This document shows, piece after piece, positions 40,615-48,806 of a DNA stretch of 64,000 nt. Under the pieces are notes generated by a model. The model was not told the DNA's origin. It was given only the letters and a program-made list of their open reading frames with translations, and made no database searches. The translations under genes were made by a program, and so were the position numbers. Each line of letters begins with the position of its first letter. Position 1 is the stretch's first letter. This stretch comes from Acetobacteraceae bacterium (GTDB lineage Bacteria; Pseudomonadota; Alphaproteobacteria; Acetobacterales; Acetobacteraceae). The stretch is taken from the NCBI GenBank assembly GCA_027482245.1, contig JAIXWG010000028.1:1-64000 (forward strand), read 5' to 3'.

Positions 40615-41883
40615 ATGCTCGACGCCGCGATCAGCCTCGACGCTCCCCTCCGTCCCCAGCTCGCCCCCCATCATGGCTTTCTCTTCGCCACGGGGATCGA
40701 GAACAGCGCCCCCACCATCGAGGGTGGCCGCATCCGCCGCGACCAGCTGCGCGAATGCGGCCATTACGACCGCTGGCAGGAAGACCTGGCCCTGGTGAAG
40801 GAGCTGGGCTGCGACGCGCTGCGCTACGGCCCCCAGCTGCACACGACGCTGCGCGGCCCGGGCCTGCATGACTGGTCCTTCGCCGATGCCGGCTTCGCGG
40901 AGCTGAAGCGCCTCGGCATCCGACCGATCGTCGATCTCTGCCATTTCGGCGTGCCGGACTGGATCGGCGACTTCCAGAACCCGGACTTCCCGCAGCTCTT
41001 CGCGGATTACGCCGGCGCCTTCGCCCGCCGCTTCCCCTGGGTGCAGCTCTACACCCCGGTGAACGAGATGTTCATCACCGCCGTCTTCTCCGCCCGCTAC
41101 GGCTGGTGGAACGAGCAGAAGACGGATGACCGCAGCTACGTCACCGCCATCAAGAACATCGTCCGCGCCAATGTGCTGGCGATGCGGGAGATCCTGAAGT
41201 TCCGGCCGGACGCCATCTTCATCCAGTCCGAATCGACGGAGGCCTTCCACGCGGAATGCCCCCGCGCCGTGCCGCACGCCGATTTCCGCAATGCCGAGCG
41301 CTTCCTGACGCTGGACCTCAACTACGGCCGCCGCGTGGACAGCGCGATGTACGAGTTCCTGATGGACAGCGGCATGACGCGGGAGGAGTACCATTTCTTC
41401 CAGCGGGAGGCCCCGGCCCTGAAGCGCCACTGCGTCATGGGCAATGACTGGTACCAGACCAACGAGCACCTGCTGAACGCGGAAGGCCATGGCCGCTGGG
41501 CGGGCGAGGTCTTCGGCTACGACACCGTGACCCGCGACTACCACGCCCGCTACGGCCTGCCCGTGATGCACACGGAAACCAACCTCGACGAAGGCCCGCG
41601 AGGCGACGAGGCCGAGCATTGGCTGTGGAAGCAGTGGGCCGGCATCCTCCGCCTGCGGCGCGAAGGCATCCCGGTGCTCGGCTTCACCTGGTACTCGCTG
41701 ACGGACCAGATCGACTGGACGCATGCGCTGCGCATCCAGAAGGGCGACGTGAACCCGCGCGGCCTCTACGACCTCGACCGCAAGCCGCGCCGCGTGGGCC
41801 TCGCCTATCGCCGACTGATCGAGTCCTGGCGCGATGTCCTGCCGACGCAGAGCCTCTGCCTGCAGGTGCCCCTGGCTGCCTGA
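40615..41883 (+). CDS. Divergent glycoside hydrolase family 1-like protein
   Basis: The 422-residue protein keeps a GH1-type (beta/alpha)8 layout. The acid/base Glu is in YTPVNEMF (E151; usually TFNEP), and the nucleophile Glu is in MHTETNLDEG (E321; usually ITENG). The end FTWYSLTDQIDWTHAL (about 363-378) corresponds to the GH1 aglycone motif WSLLDNFEW. No signal peptide is visible, so it acts in the cytoplasm. Sequence around the active site differs enough that beta-glucosidase activity should be treated as inferred. It is divergent from the AtzH-like gene and is followed after 279 bases by binding-protein genes. Confidence 0.78.
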   Translation: MLDAAISLDAPLRPQLAPHHGFLFATGIENSAPTIEGGRIRRDQLRECGHYDRWQEDLALVKELGCDALRYGPQLHTTLRGPGLHDWSFADAGFAELKRLGIRPIVDLCHFGVPDWIGDFQNPDFPQLFADYAGAFARRFPWVQLYTPVNEMFITAVFSARYGWWNEQKTDDRSYVTAIKNIVRANVLAMREILKFRPDAIFIQSESTEAFHAECPRAVPHADFRNAERFLTLDLNYGRRVDSAMYEFLMDSGMTREEYHFFQREAPALKRHCVMGNDWYQTNEHLLNAEGHGRWAGEVFGYDTVTRDYHARYGLPVMHTETNLDEGPRGDEAEHWLWKQWAGILRLRREGIPVLGFTWYSLTDQIDWTHALRIQKGDVNPRGLYDLDRKPRRVGLAYRRLIESWRDVLPTQSLCLQVPLAA

Positions 41884-42162
41884 GCCGCTCCGCCGGAATT
41901 ACCACCTCCGGTTGCATCACACGCCGGGGCGCACGGGGCGCTCCGGCCGCCGGGACCGTCGATGAATCCGGCGCGAAACGGATACCCCGACCGAATTCAA
42001 TGCACTGCCAGCCCGGATACGGATGAGCCACGCATGTCGTCCCATGCGCCATCGTCTCCGGTTTGATACGGATCAATTGCGGCATCGTGGCGCCCGCCAT
42101 ACAGTCCGGGTGACGCCGGCCCTGGGCTTTCGGGCCCGGGCCGGGGTCGCGACCTCGGCTGG
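41884..42162. other. Intergenic region before the four binding-protein genes
   Basis: These 279 bases hold no convincing coding frame. The GC content drops in 42040-42090 (around GGTTTGATACGGATCAATTG), where a promoter for the following operon may lie. A weak hairpin CCCTGGGCTTTCGGGCCCGGG lies near 42120. I see no clear operator or terminator. Confidence 0.5.
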
Positions 42163-43002
42163 ATGCCCCACTTGCGCTCGCCCATCCCCCTGCCCGGACG
42201 TGCCTTCCGCCTGTCGCGGCGGTGCCTGCCCGCGCTGATCGCCCTCCCCCTCCTGGCGCGTGGCGCGAAGGCCGCGGGCGATGGCTCCCTGGCGGGGGTG
42301 GTGGAGCGGGGGCGCCTCCGCGTGCTCAACGGCCCGACCATGGCCGTGCCGGCGGAAGCGCGCGGGGCGGGGCGGCGCGTGCATGATTCCTTCAACGCCG
42401 CCATCGCCCAGCGCCTGGCGGAGGAACTCGGCGTTGGCTGCGACCTGGTCGTCATGCCCCCGACCGGCACGCTGCCCGCGCTGATCCGCGGCGAAGGCGA
42501 CGTCGCACTGCCTGCCCTGCTCAGCCCCCGCAACGCCAGCCGCGTGCTGCTGGCCCAGCCCCATGCGATCATGGATGCCGTCATCCTCTCGGCCTCCCCG
42601 CGCCGGCTGCGCGGGCCCGAATCGCTGGCGGGCCTCCGGGTCGGGCTGCTGGCAAGCCATGCCCAGGCCTTCGGCGACGATGCCGGCATCCCGGCCGCCG
42701 CGCTGGTCAGCCGCGTCCCGGACCTCTCGGCGATGGAGGATGCGCTGCTGGCGGAGGAGGTGGAGGCCGCCCTGCTGCCGACGCCGCAGGCCCGCGCCCT
42801 GGCCGCCCGCAACCCTGGCGCCGGCCTGTCGCCGCGCTTCACGCTGCGCACCTTCACCTACGCGCCGGCCCTGCGCTTCGGGGCCCATGACCTGCTGCGC
42901 GCCATCAATGCCAGCCTGGCGGAGATGCTGCACGACGGCGAATTGGCCGCGCTGTTCCGGCGGGAGACCGGCCTCCCCCTGCCGCCCATGGCCCCGTTGT
43001 GA
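42163..43002 (+). CDS. Periplasmic solute-binding protein, SBP_bac_3-like (first of four)
   Basis: The 279-residue protein has an N-terminal leader with SRRCLPALIALPLLARGAKA (about 18-37), then GVVERGRLRVLNGPTMAVPA, the usual start of amino-acid-type binding proteins. A conserved C-terminal block RFGAHDLLRAINASLAEM (about 241-258) recurs in the third and fourth proteins of the array. LRGPESLAGLRVGLLASHAQ is the second-lobe strand. There is no permease or ATPase gene in the operon. Its TGA shares a base with the next ATG. Ligand unknown. Confidence 0.78.
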   Translation: MPHLRSPIPLPGRAFRLSRRCLPALIALPLLARGAKAAGDGSLAGVVERGRLRVLNGPTMAVPAEARGAGRRVHDSFNAAIAQRLAEELGVGCDLVVMPPTGTLPALIRGEGDVALPALLSPRNASRVLLAQPHAIMDAVILSASPRRLRGPESLAGLRVGLLASHAQAFGDDAGIPAAALVSRVPDLSAMEDALLAEEVEAALLPTPQARALAARNPGAGLSPRFTLRTFTYAPALRFGAHDLLRAINASLAEMLHDGELAALFRRETGLPLPPMAPL

Positions 43003-44312
43003 TGGCCCCGCTCGGCCGCCGTGCCGCGCTGTCCCTGCCCCTCGGCATGGCGGCCGCCGGCGCCGGGGCCCAGGCGCCGTCGCGCGCCGTGCAGTTCTTC
43101 GTCTGGACCGCCGTGGAACCGCTGCTGAGGTCCACGCTGGCGGGCTTCGAGGCCGCGCAGCACCAGCGCCTGCGCCTGATGCACGTCCCCTGGGCAGCCT
43201 ATCGCGACGCCCTGGCCGCCCGCCTGATGGGCGGCGCGGAGATGGATGTCTGCGCCATGGCCGACCTCTGGCTGCCGGAATTCGCCGAGCGCGGCTGGCT
43301 CGCCCCGCTCGATTCGCTGCCCGGCGCGACGGGCGCCGCCGGCGGGATCCGGCCCGCCTGCACCGGCGGCATGAGCTGGCGCGGCCGGACCTATGGCGTG
43401 CCCTACTACACCGACAGCATCGTCTTCCTCTGCAACCGCGCCCTGCGGGACCGCGCCGGCATCGCGGCACCGCCCGAGAGCTGGGAGGAGGTGGTGGCGC
43501 AGTCGCTGCTGCTGCAGCGAAGCGGCCTGGTGCGCCACGCCCTCGCCCTGCCCCTCGCCCCCGATCCCTGGCAGATCGAGGTGCTGACGGCGCTCGTCTA
43601 TGCCTTCGGCGGGTCGCTCGTCGATGCGTCCCTCGACCCCGTCATGCAGGATGACACGGCCGGCGCGGTGCCGGCGCTGCGCTTCCTGGTCGATGCCCTG
43701 CACCGCCACGCCATCCTGCCTCCGCAGGCGCCGACCTTGTCGGAGACCGATGTGCTGGACGCGATGGCCGATGGCGAGCACGCCTTCTGCCTGGCCCCCA
43801 GCTATCGGCTGCGGACGCTGAACGATGCCGCGCTCTCCAGCGTCGCCGGCCGCATCCAGGTCGCGATGATGCCGCGCGGCGGCCCGCGCGGCACGCAGCA
43901 GACCTGCGGCTGGGTGCGCTTCTTCGCGGCGACGCCAGCCGCCCTCGAATCCGACACCCGCCGCGCCGGCGCGGCCGCGCTGCTGGCCCATCTGGCCGGC
44001 GAGGAGAACGGCCGGGGCCTCGCCGTGCAGCGCCACCTGCTGCTGCAGGGCGGGCTGCCCGCCTGCAGCCTGGCCTTGGAGGGAGATGCGGAGGTGCGCG
44101 CCGCGCTCGACCGCTGGTCCGGCGACGCCGCCATCCTGCAGCGCCAGGCCGCCCTGTCCCGCGCCAAGGACACGCTGGCGCCCTGGCTCGCGGAATGGAG
44201 CCGGGCCGGCGCCGCGGACCTCCGCGCCATGCTGGCCGCCCGCCTGCCGCCGGAAGCCGCCATGGCGCGCCTTGCCGCGCATTGGTCCGCGATGAAGGCC
44301 GCCCATGGCTGA
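43002..44312 (+). CDS. Extracellular solute-binding protein family 1 (sugar-type; second of four)
   Basis: The 436-residue protein has a leader with GRRAALSLPLGMAAAGAGAQA and the SBP_bac_1 pattern: VQFFVWTAVEPLLRSTLAGF (about 30-49), AALAARLMGGAEMDVCAMAD (about 70-89) and GRTYGVPYYTDSIVFLCNRA (about 126-145), the canonical sugar-binding protein segment. The C-terminus is long and helical. It is the only sugar-type member in this array and is translationally coupled on both sides. MalF/MalG-type permeases are absent. With the GH1 enzyme upstream, a glycoside ligand is conceivable (inference). Confidence 0.78.
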   Translation: MAPLGRRAALSLPLGMAAAGAGAQAPSRAVQFFVWTAVEPLLRSTLAGFEAAQHQRLRLMHVPWAAYRDALAARLMGGAEMDVCAMADLWLPEFAERGWLAPLDSLPGATGAAGGIRPACTGGMSWRGRTYGVPYYTDSIVFLCNRALRDRAGIAAPPESWEEVVAQSLLLQRSGLVRHALALPLAPDPWQIEVLTALVYAFGGSLVDASLDPVMQDDTAGAVPALRFLVDALHRHAILPPQAPTLSETDVLDAMADGEHAFCLAPSYRLRTLNDAALSSVAGRIQVAMMPRGGPRGTQQTCGWVRFFAATPAALESDTRRAGAAALLAHLAGEENGRGLAVQRHLLLQGGLPACSLALEGDAEVRAALDRWSGDAAILQRQAALSRAKDTLAPWLAEWSRAGAADLRAMLAARLPPEAAMARLAAHWSAMKAAHG

Positions 44313-45093
44313 CCGCCGCCGCCTCCTCGCCGCCCTTGCCCTGGCGGCCCTGGGCGCCGGCCGGGCCCGCGCGCAGGGCGCCTTGCCGCCGATTCGCGTG
44401 CCGTCGCTGCGGTCGCTCCGCGCCGGCATCGACATCGAGGATACCGCGACAGCCTATCGCGACGTCACCGATGCCCCCGGCGGCATGGCGCCACAGGTGG
44501 GCGAACTGATCGCGGAGGGGCTGGGCGTGACGCTCGACCTGGTGCCGACCACGGCCGCCAGCGGCGTGGATGACCTCCGCGCCGGGCGATTCGACCTGCT
44601 GCTGAACGCGCCCCCGCTGAGCATCGAGGTGGCGCGCCAGATCCTCTACGCCGATCCCTATGCCGCGCTGGACCTGGTCCTCGTCGCGCCGCGGCTGCTG
44701 CCGCTCGCCTCCCTCGCCGCGCTGCGCGGCCGGCGCGTGGCGGTGCAGGCCGGGCGGGCGCAGTACCTGCTGCCCTCCCGCGTCCCGGTGGACCAGATGG
44801 ACGTCCTGCCCCTGCCGGACCTGCGCGCGCTGGCCGGCGCCCTGCTCGACCGCGGGGCGCAGGCGGCGATCGTCACCTCCCCCATCGCCACCCGGATCGT
44901 CGCCCTGCATCCGGCGCTGGAGGTGAAGCTCAGCCTCGGCACCGTCTGGCTGGCGCCCGCCTGCCGCTTCGGCGACCACGATCTGCTGCGCACCGTGAAC
45001 ACCCTGCTCTACATCGCGCGGCAGGACGGCACGCTGCAGCAGCTGCACCAGGCCTTCTACGAACGCCCCCTGCCAAGGCCCCCCTATTTCTGA
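44305..45093 (+). CDS. Periplasmic solute-binding protein, SBP_bac_3-like (third of four)
   Basis: The 262-residue protein has a Sec or Tat-like leader (ADRRRLLAALALAALGAGRA, cleavage near ARAQ). It continues with SLRAGIDIEDTATAYRDVTD and VDDLRAGRFDLLLNAPPLS, the type-II binding-protein core. The C-terminal RFGDHDLLRTVNTLLYIARQ matches the same block in the first and fourth members. The ATG overlaps the preceding stop by eight bases and the TGA shares one base with the next ATG. Confidence 0.75.
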   Translation: MADRRRLLAALALAALGAGRARAQGALPPIRVPSLRSLRAGIDIEDTATAYRDVTDAPGGMAPQVGELIAEGLGVTLDLVPTTAASGVDDLRAGRFDLLLNAPPLSIEVARQILYADPYAALDLVLVAPRLLPLASLAALRGRRVAVQAGRAQYLLPSRVPVDQMDVLPLPDLRALAGALLDRGAQAAIVTSPIATRIVALHPALEVKLSLGTVWLAPACRFGDHDLLRTVNTLLYIARQDGTLQQLHQAFYERPLPRPPYF

Positions 45094-45908
45094 TGCCGAT
45101 CGCCCTGCCCCGCCGCCGCCTGGCCCCGCTGGCCGCCGCGCTCGCCCTGCCCCTGGCCGGTCCCGCGCACGCGGCCGGGGAGGCGACGGGCACGCTCGGC
45201 CGCATCCTCCGCAGCGGCCTCGTCCGCATCGGAGTCTGGCTCGATGCGCCGCCCTGGGGCAGCTACGACCAGGACGGCACGCCGGACGGGGCGGAGGTCG
45301 CGATCGCGCGCCTGCTGGCGCGCGACCTCAGCGCGCGGCTGCGGCTGCAGCGGCTGGAGGTGCGCGACCGCATCCCGGCACTGCAGGAGGATCGCGTGGA
45401 CATCCTGGCCGCCCTGGTGCCGGTGGTGCCCGCCACGCTGCGCCACGTGGCCTTCGCCGCGCCGCATGGCGAACTGGCGGTCTCCGTCGCGACGCGCCGC
45501 GCCAGCGCGGTGCGGTCCCTCGCCGATCTCGCCAGGCTGCGCGTGGCGCTGCCGGACAACACCTTCGCGGCGGAGGAAGCCCGCACCCTGCTGCCGCCCG
45601 ACACCACGCAGCTGATGATGCCCGACCTGATCGCCTGCATCGACGCCGTCGCGCAGGGCCGGGTGGATGCCGCGGTCAGCTATGGCTGGCTGCTGCGCGA
45701 CCTGTCGCTGTCACGCCCCGACCTCGATATCGAGCAGCGCTTCACCATGAGCCACGCGCACCACGCGCTGGCCGTCCGGCTCGGCGACGACGACCTGCTG
45801 CGCTTCCTGAACACCTTCCTGTACCTGCGGGGCGCCGACGGCTCCCTGGCCGACATCCATGAGCGCTACCTGCGCGGCACCCCCGCGGTGGCGCCTATCT
45901 TCCGCTGA
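45093..45908 (+). CDS. Periplasmic solute-binding protein, SBP_bac_3-like (fourth of four)
   Basis: The 271-residue protein is the most canonical of the array: leader RRRLAPLAAALALPLAGPAHA, then GLVRIGVWLDAPPWGSYDQD (about 42-61), RIPALQEDRVDILAALVPVV and SLADLARLRVALPDNTFAAE. The C-terminal block RLGDDDLLRFLNTFLYLRG is shared with the first and third members. It is expected to bind a polar amino-acid-like ligand. A hairpin (45914-45933) sits between its stop and the convergent secreted unknown. Confidence 0.8.
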   Translation: MPIALPRRRLAPLAAALALPLAGPAHAAGEATGTLGRILRSGLVRIGVWLDAPPWGSYDQDGTPDGAEVAIARLLARDLSARLRLQRLEVRDRIPALQEDRVDILAALVPVVPATLRHVAFAAPHGELAVSVATRRASAVRSLADLARLRVALPDNTFAAEEARTLLPPDTTQLMMPDLIACIDAVAQGRVDAAVSYGWLLRDLSLSRPDLDIEQRFTMSHAHHALAVRLGDDDLLRFLNTFLYLRGADGSLADIHERYLRGTPAVAPIFR

Positions 45909-45913
45909 TCTTA

Positions 45914-45933
45914 GCGCTGCCGGGTCAGCGCTG
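45914..45933. terminator. Possible bidirectional hairpin between convergent genes
   Basis: AGCGCTG pairs with CAGCGCT around CCGGGT. It lies just after the fourth binding-protein gene and overlaps the stop of the minus-strand gene. No T-run follows on either strand, so intrinsic termination would be weak. Confidence 0.35.
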
Positions 45934-46638
45934 TGGGCGGATCTGCAGCCGGCGGCGGACGGAGGCGAAGGAGCCCTCCACATCGACATTGGCGATGACG
46001 ACGCCCACGCCCGTGGCGCGCGCATTCGGGTCCGCCATGCCGAAGACCGGCCGGTCCGGCGGGTCCTGCGTGGCGATCACCTCGGTCGAGGGACCATCCG
46101 CCAGGTCTTCCCGCCAGCGCTGGCGCCACACCACCACGGAACCGCCGCGCACCTGTTCCGGCCACATCTCCGTCTGCAGCGCCGGGCCCATCGCCGTCGC
46201 GGCCTGTTCGAAGACCTGCGCCACGGTCAGCCGCGTCTCCACCCGCTGGAAGGCCTCGACGCGCGTCACGCGGTAGCCGCGCTGCGGGTCGTTGAGCAGG
46301 AAGACCCGGACGGAGGGGCAGACCAGCTGGGCACCGCGCGGCATGCAGTCATCATCGTCGGGCACGGCCAGGATCAGGCGGCTCAGCCCATCCGGCGGCA
46401 GGTCCCTGACCTGGTCGATGACCAGGCCGCCATCCAGCAGCACGGCACTCGCCTCCGCCGCCGACATGTCGAGCTCCACCTGCCGCGCGACGGACAGCAC
46501 GCGCAGCGCCGGGAAGCCGTCCGCCGGCGCCGGATCGGCCGGCGGTGAGGCCGGCGGCGGCTGCGCCTGGTCCGCGCGGGCGGATGGGGCATGCGCGCCG
46601 AGCATCATCAGCGCGACCAGCAAGGCAAGGCGAGGCAT
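45925..46638 (-). CDS. Secreted hypothetical protein (237 residues)
   Basis: ATG 46638 follows GGAGTAGCAGG. Residues 1-22 are a clear Sec signal peptide (MPRLALLVALMMLGAHAPSA). After a Pro/Ala-rich stretch the rest is a mixed alpha/beta domain with two Cys (CMPRGAQLVC) that could form a disulfide. Stretches such as GMADPNARATGVGVVIANVD do not match a family I know. It is divergent from the GH8 endoglucanase with 134 bases between starts, so a shared cell-envelope or polysaccharide role is possible but unproven. Confidence 0.65.
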   Translation of the reverse strand: MPRLALLVALMMLGAHAPSARADQAQPPPASPPADPAPADGFPALRVLSVARQVELDMSAAEASAVLLDGGLVIDQVRDLPPDGLSRLILAVPDDDDCMPRGAQLVCPSVRVFLLNDPQRGYRVTRVEAFQRVETRLTVAQVFEQAATAMGPALQTEMWPEQVRGGSVVVWRQRWREDLADGPSTEVIATQDPPDRPVFGMADPNARATGVGVVIANVDVEGSFASVRRRLQIRPQR

Positions 46639-46772
46639 CCTGCTACTCCATGCTTGGCGCCATCTGTCGCAGCTTCTCAGGAATCGTCCAGCGACAAATT
46701 GAGACGCAGCAAGAACTCGGCAACAACCTGGGCTATCTCCTGACCGCGAAGTGCAGCAGGCTGCATTCTGCG

Positions 46773-47942
46773 ATGTTGCGGAAAAAACCGCCCCCGGATT
46801 TCGGGCCCAGCTTCCAGGAAGGTGCCGTTGCGGCTGGCCGGCGCCGGCTGCTGCGCCTTGGCGCCGCCTGCGTGCTGGCGCTGGTCGCCACCACCGGCCG
46901 CGCGCAGCGCCCCCCCGCCGCGCGCGCACCCTCCGCCGCGGCGGACCCGCCTCAGGGCATCGGCACGGCCCAGGACGACTGGGTGGAATTCCGCCGCCGC
47001 TACCTGCTGCCGGAAGGGCGCGTGGTGGATACCGGCAACCGCAACGTCTCCCATTCCGAGGGCCAGGGCTATGCGATGCTCGCCGCCGTCAGGGCGGACG
47101 ACCAGGGCAGCTTCGGGCGCATGCTGGCCTGGACGCTGGCCAACCTGAAGCGGCGAGAGGACAACCTCTGCTCCTGGCGCTACCAGCCGGACCAGCAGCC
47201 CAACGTCACCGATCCCAACAACGCGACGGATGGCGACCTCTTCATCGCCTGGGCCCTGCTGGAGGCCGGCACGCGCTGGGGCAATGCCGACCATCGCCGC
47301 CGCGCCATCGCCATCGCGCGGGACCTGCTGCGGTCCTGCACGGGCCAGCAGAACGGGCGCTGGGTGCTGCTGCCCGGTGCCTACGGCTTCCAGGGCCGCA
47401 GCCGCACCGTGCTGAACCTGTCCTACTACGCCTTCGCCGCCATGCGGGCCCTGGGGCGGGAGGTCGGCGACCCCGTCTGGGGCAGGCTGGAGGAGGATGC
47501 GCTGGTCCTGCTGCGCCAGGCCCGCTTCGGCCGCTTCGGCCTGCCGCCGGACTGGCTGGAACTGCGCGCCAATGGTGACGTCACGCCTGCCGATGGCTGG
47601 CCGGCCCGCTTCTCCTTCGACGCCGTTCGCATCCCGCTGAACATGGTCTGGGCGGGGCTGGCGGATCATCCCAGCGTCAACGCCGCGGTCGGCTTCTGGG
47701 CGGACCCCGACCACCGCGCCACCCCGGCCTGGACGGACCTCCGCAGCGGGCAGCTGGCCCCCTACCCCGCCCATTCCGGCATCGTCGCCGTGGCCAGGCT
47801 CTCCACCGCCGCCATCCTGGCGCGGGGCGATGCCAGCGTGATGCCGCGCATCGGCACGGCGCCGGACTACTACGCCGCGGCGCTGACGCTGCTGTCGCGC
47901 ATGGCATGGCGGGACCTGCAACTCTCACCCACCATGCGATAG
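46773..47942 (+). CDS. Glycoside hydrolase family 8 endoglucanase (BcsZ/CMCax-like)
   Basis: The 389-residue protein has an N-terminal hydrophobic leader (about 23-45, ending GRAQ) and a GH8 catalytic domain. The general acid Glu96 is in VSHSEGQGYAMLAAV, and the Asp in NNATDGDLFIAWALLEAG (about D153) is the second catalytic residue. YAFAAMRAL and the SFDAVRIPLNM segment are typical of BcsZ. It would cut beta-1,4-glucan in the periplasm, and in Acetobacteraceae it usually assists cellulose synthesis. No bcsA, bcsB or bcsC gene is adjacent. The ribosome-binding site is weak. Confidence 0.88.
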   Translation: MLRKKPPPDFGPSFQEGAVAAGRRRLLRLGAACVLALVATTGRAQRPPAARAPSAAADPPQGIGTAQDDWVEFRRRYLLPEGRVVDTGNRNVSHSEGQGYAMLAAVRADDQGSFGRMLAWTLANLKRREDNLCSWRYQPDQQPNVTDPNNATDGDLFIAWALLEAGTRWGNADHRRRAIAIARDLLRSCTGQQNGRWVLLPGAYGFQGRSRTVLNLSYYAFAAMRALGREVGDPVWGRLEEDALVLLRQARFGRFGLPPDWLELRANGDVTPADGWPARFSFDAVRIPLNMVWAGLADHPSVNAAVGFWADPDHRATPAWTDLRSGQLAPYPAHSGIVAVARLSTAAILARGDASVMPRIGTAPDYYAAALTLLSRMAWRDLQLSPTMR

Positions 47943-47947
47943 GCACG

Positions 47948-47980
47948 AAAAAGGGGGCGCGCCCTGCGGCACGCCCCCTT
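47948..47980 (-). terminator. Rho-independent terminator shared between GH8 and the CoxM-type gene
   Basis: AAGGGGGCG and CGCCCCCTT form a 9-bp stem with a 12-base loop. On the minus strand the stem is followed by TTTTT, placing it after the stop of the FAD-subunit gene at 47997. It may also slow plus-strand transcription after GH8. Confidence 0.8.
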
Positions 47981-47996
47981 GCCGGATCGCGCAGGC

Positions 47997-48794
47997 TCAG
48001 CCCGCGTTGGCGACCGCGCGCTTGGCCATCACCGTAACCAGGTGCGCGCGATATTCGGCGCTGCCATGGATGTCGCCGTTCATGCCGGCGGGATCGACCT
48101 TGATCCCCGCCACCGCATCGGCCGACCAGTTCGCGGACAGCGCCGCTTCCATGGCCGCGTTGCGGTAGGAGCCGTTATTGCCCGCGCCATTGACGGCAAC
48201 GCGCACGCCGGCCGGACCCTTGGCCACGAAGACGCCCGCCATGGAGTAGCGGCTCGCCGGGTTGCGCATCTTGGCGTAGCCCGCCTTCTCCGGCACCGGA
48301 ATGTGCACCGCCGTCACCAGCTCCCCCACTTCCAGCGCCGTCGCGAACATGCCCTGGAAGAAGTCGTCGGCGCTGATCGTGCGGCGGTCGGTCTGGATAG
48401 TCGCACCCAGCGCCAGCAGCGCCGCCGGATAGTCGGCGGAGGGGTCGTTGTTGGCGACCGAACCGCCCATCGTGCCGCGGTTGCGCACCTGCGTGTCACC
48501 GATGCTGGCCGCCATCGCCGCCAGCGCCGGGATCGCCGCCTTCACCTCGGCGGAGGTCGCGACCTCGTAGTGCTTCGTCAGCGCGCCGATGACGATCTTG
48601 TTGCCGTCGCGCTTCACGCCGCGCAGGTCCGCGATGCCGGACAGGTCGACCACCGAGGTCGGCTTGTTCAGCCGCAGCTTCAGCGCCGGCAGCAGCGTCA
48701 TGCCGCCGGAGATCGCGCGCGCATCGGGATCGGCGGCCAGGATCTTGACCGCATCGGCCACGGAGGACGGCTTGTGGTATTCGAAATCATACAT
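47997..48794 (-). CDS. Molybdenum hydroxylase medium (FAD-binding) subunit, CoxM-like
   Basis: The 265-residue subunit has the CoxM FAD-binding motifs [15 protein letters not shown] (about 28-42) and [20 protein letters not shown] (about 98-117), followed by the CO-dehydrogenase flavoprotein C-terminal domain. It transfers electrons from the 2Fe-2S subunit to the final acceptor. It is the last gene of an S-L-M cluster and ends before a terminator. AGGMTLLP replaces the AGGHSLLP of the canonical CoxM. Substrate specificity resides in the large subunit. Confidence 0.9.
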   Translation of the reverse strand: MYDFEYHKPSSVADAVKILAADPDARAISGGMTLLPALKLRLNKPTSVVDLSGIADLRGVKRDGNKIVIGALTKHYEVATSAEVKAAIPALAAMAASIGDTQVRNRGTMGGSVANNDPSADYPAALLALGATIQTDRRTISADDFFQGMFATALEVGELVTAVHIPVPEKAGYAKMRNPASRYSMAGVFVAKGPAGVRVAVNGAGNNGSYRNAAMEAALSANWSADAVAGIKVDPAGMNGDIHGSAEYRAHLVTVMAKRAVANAG

Positions 48795-48806
48795 GGCTCT
48801 CGTCCC

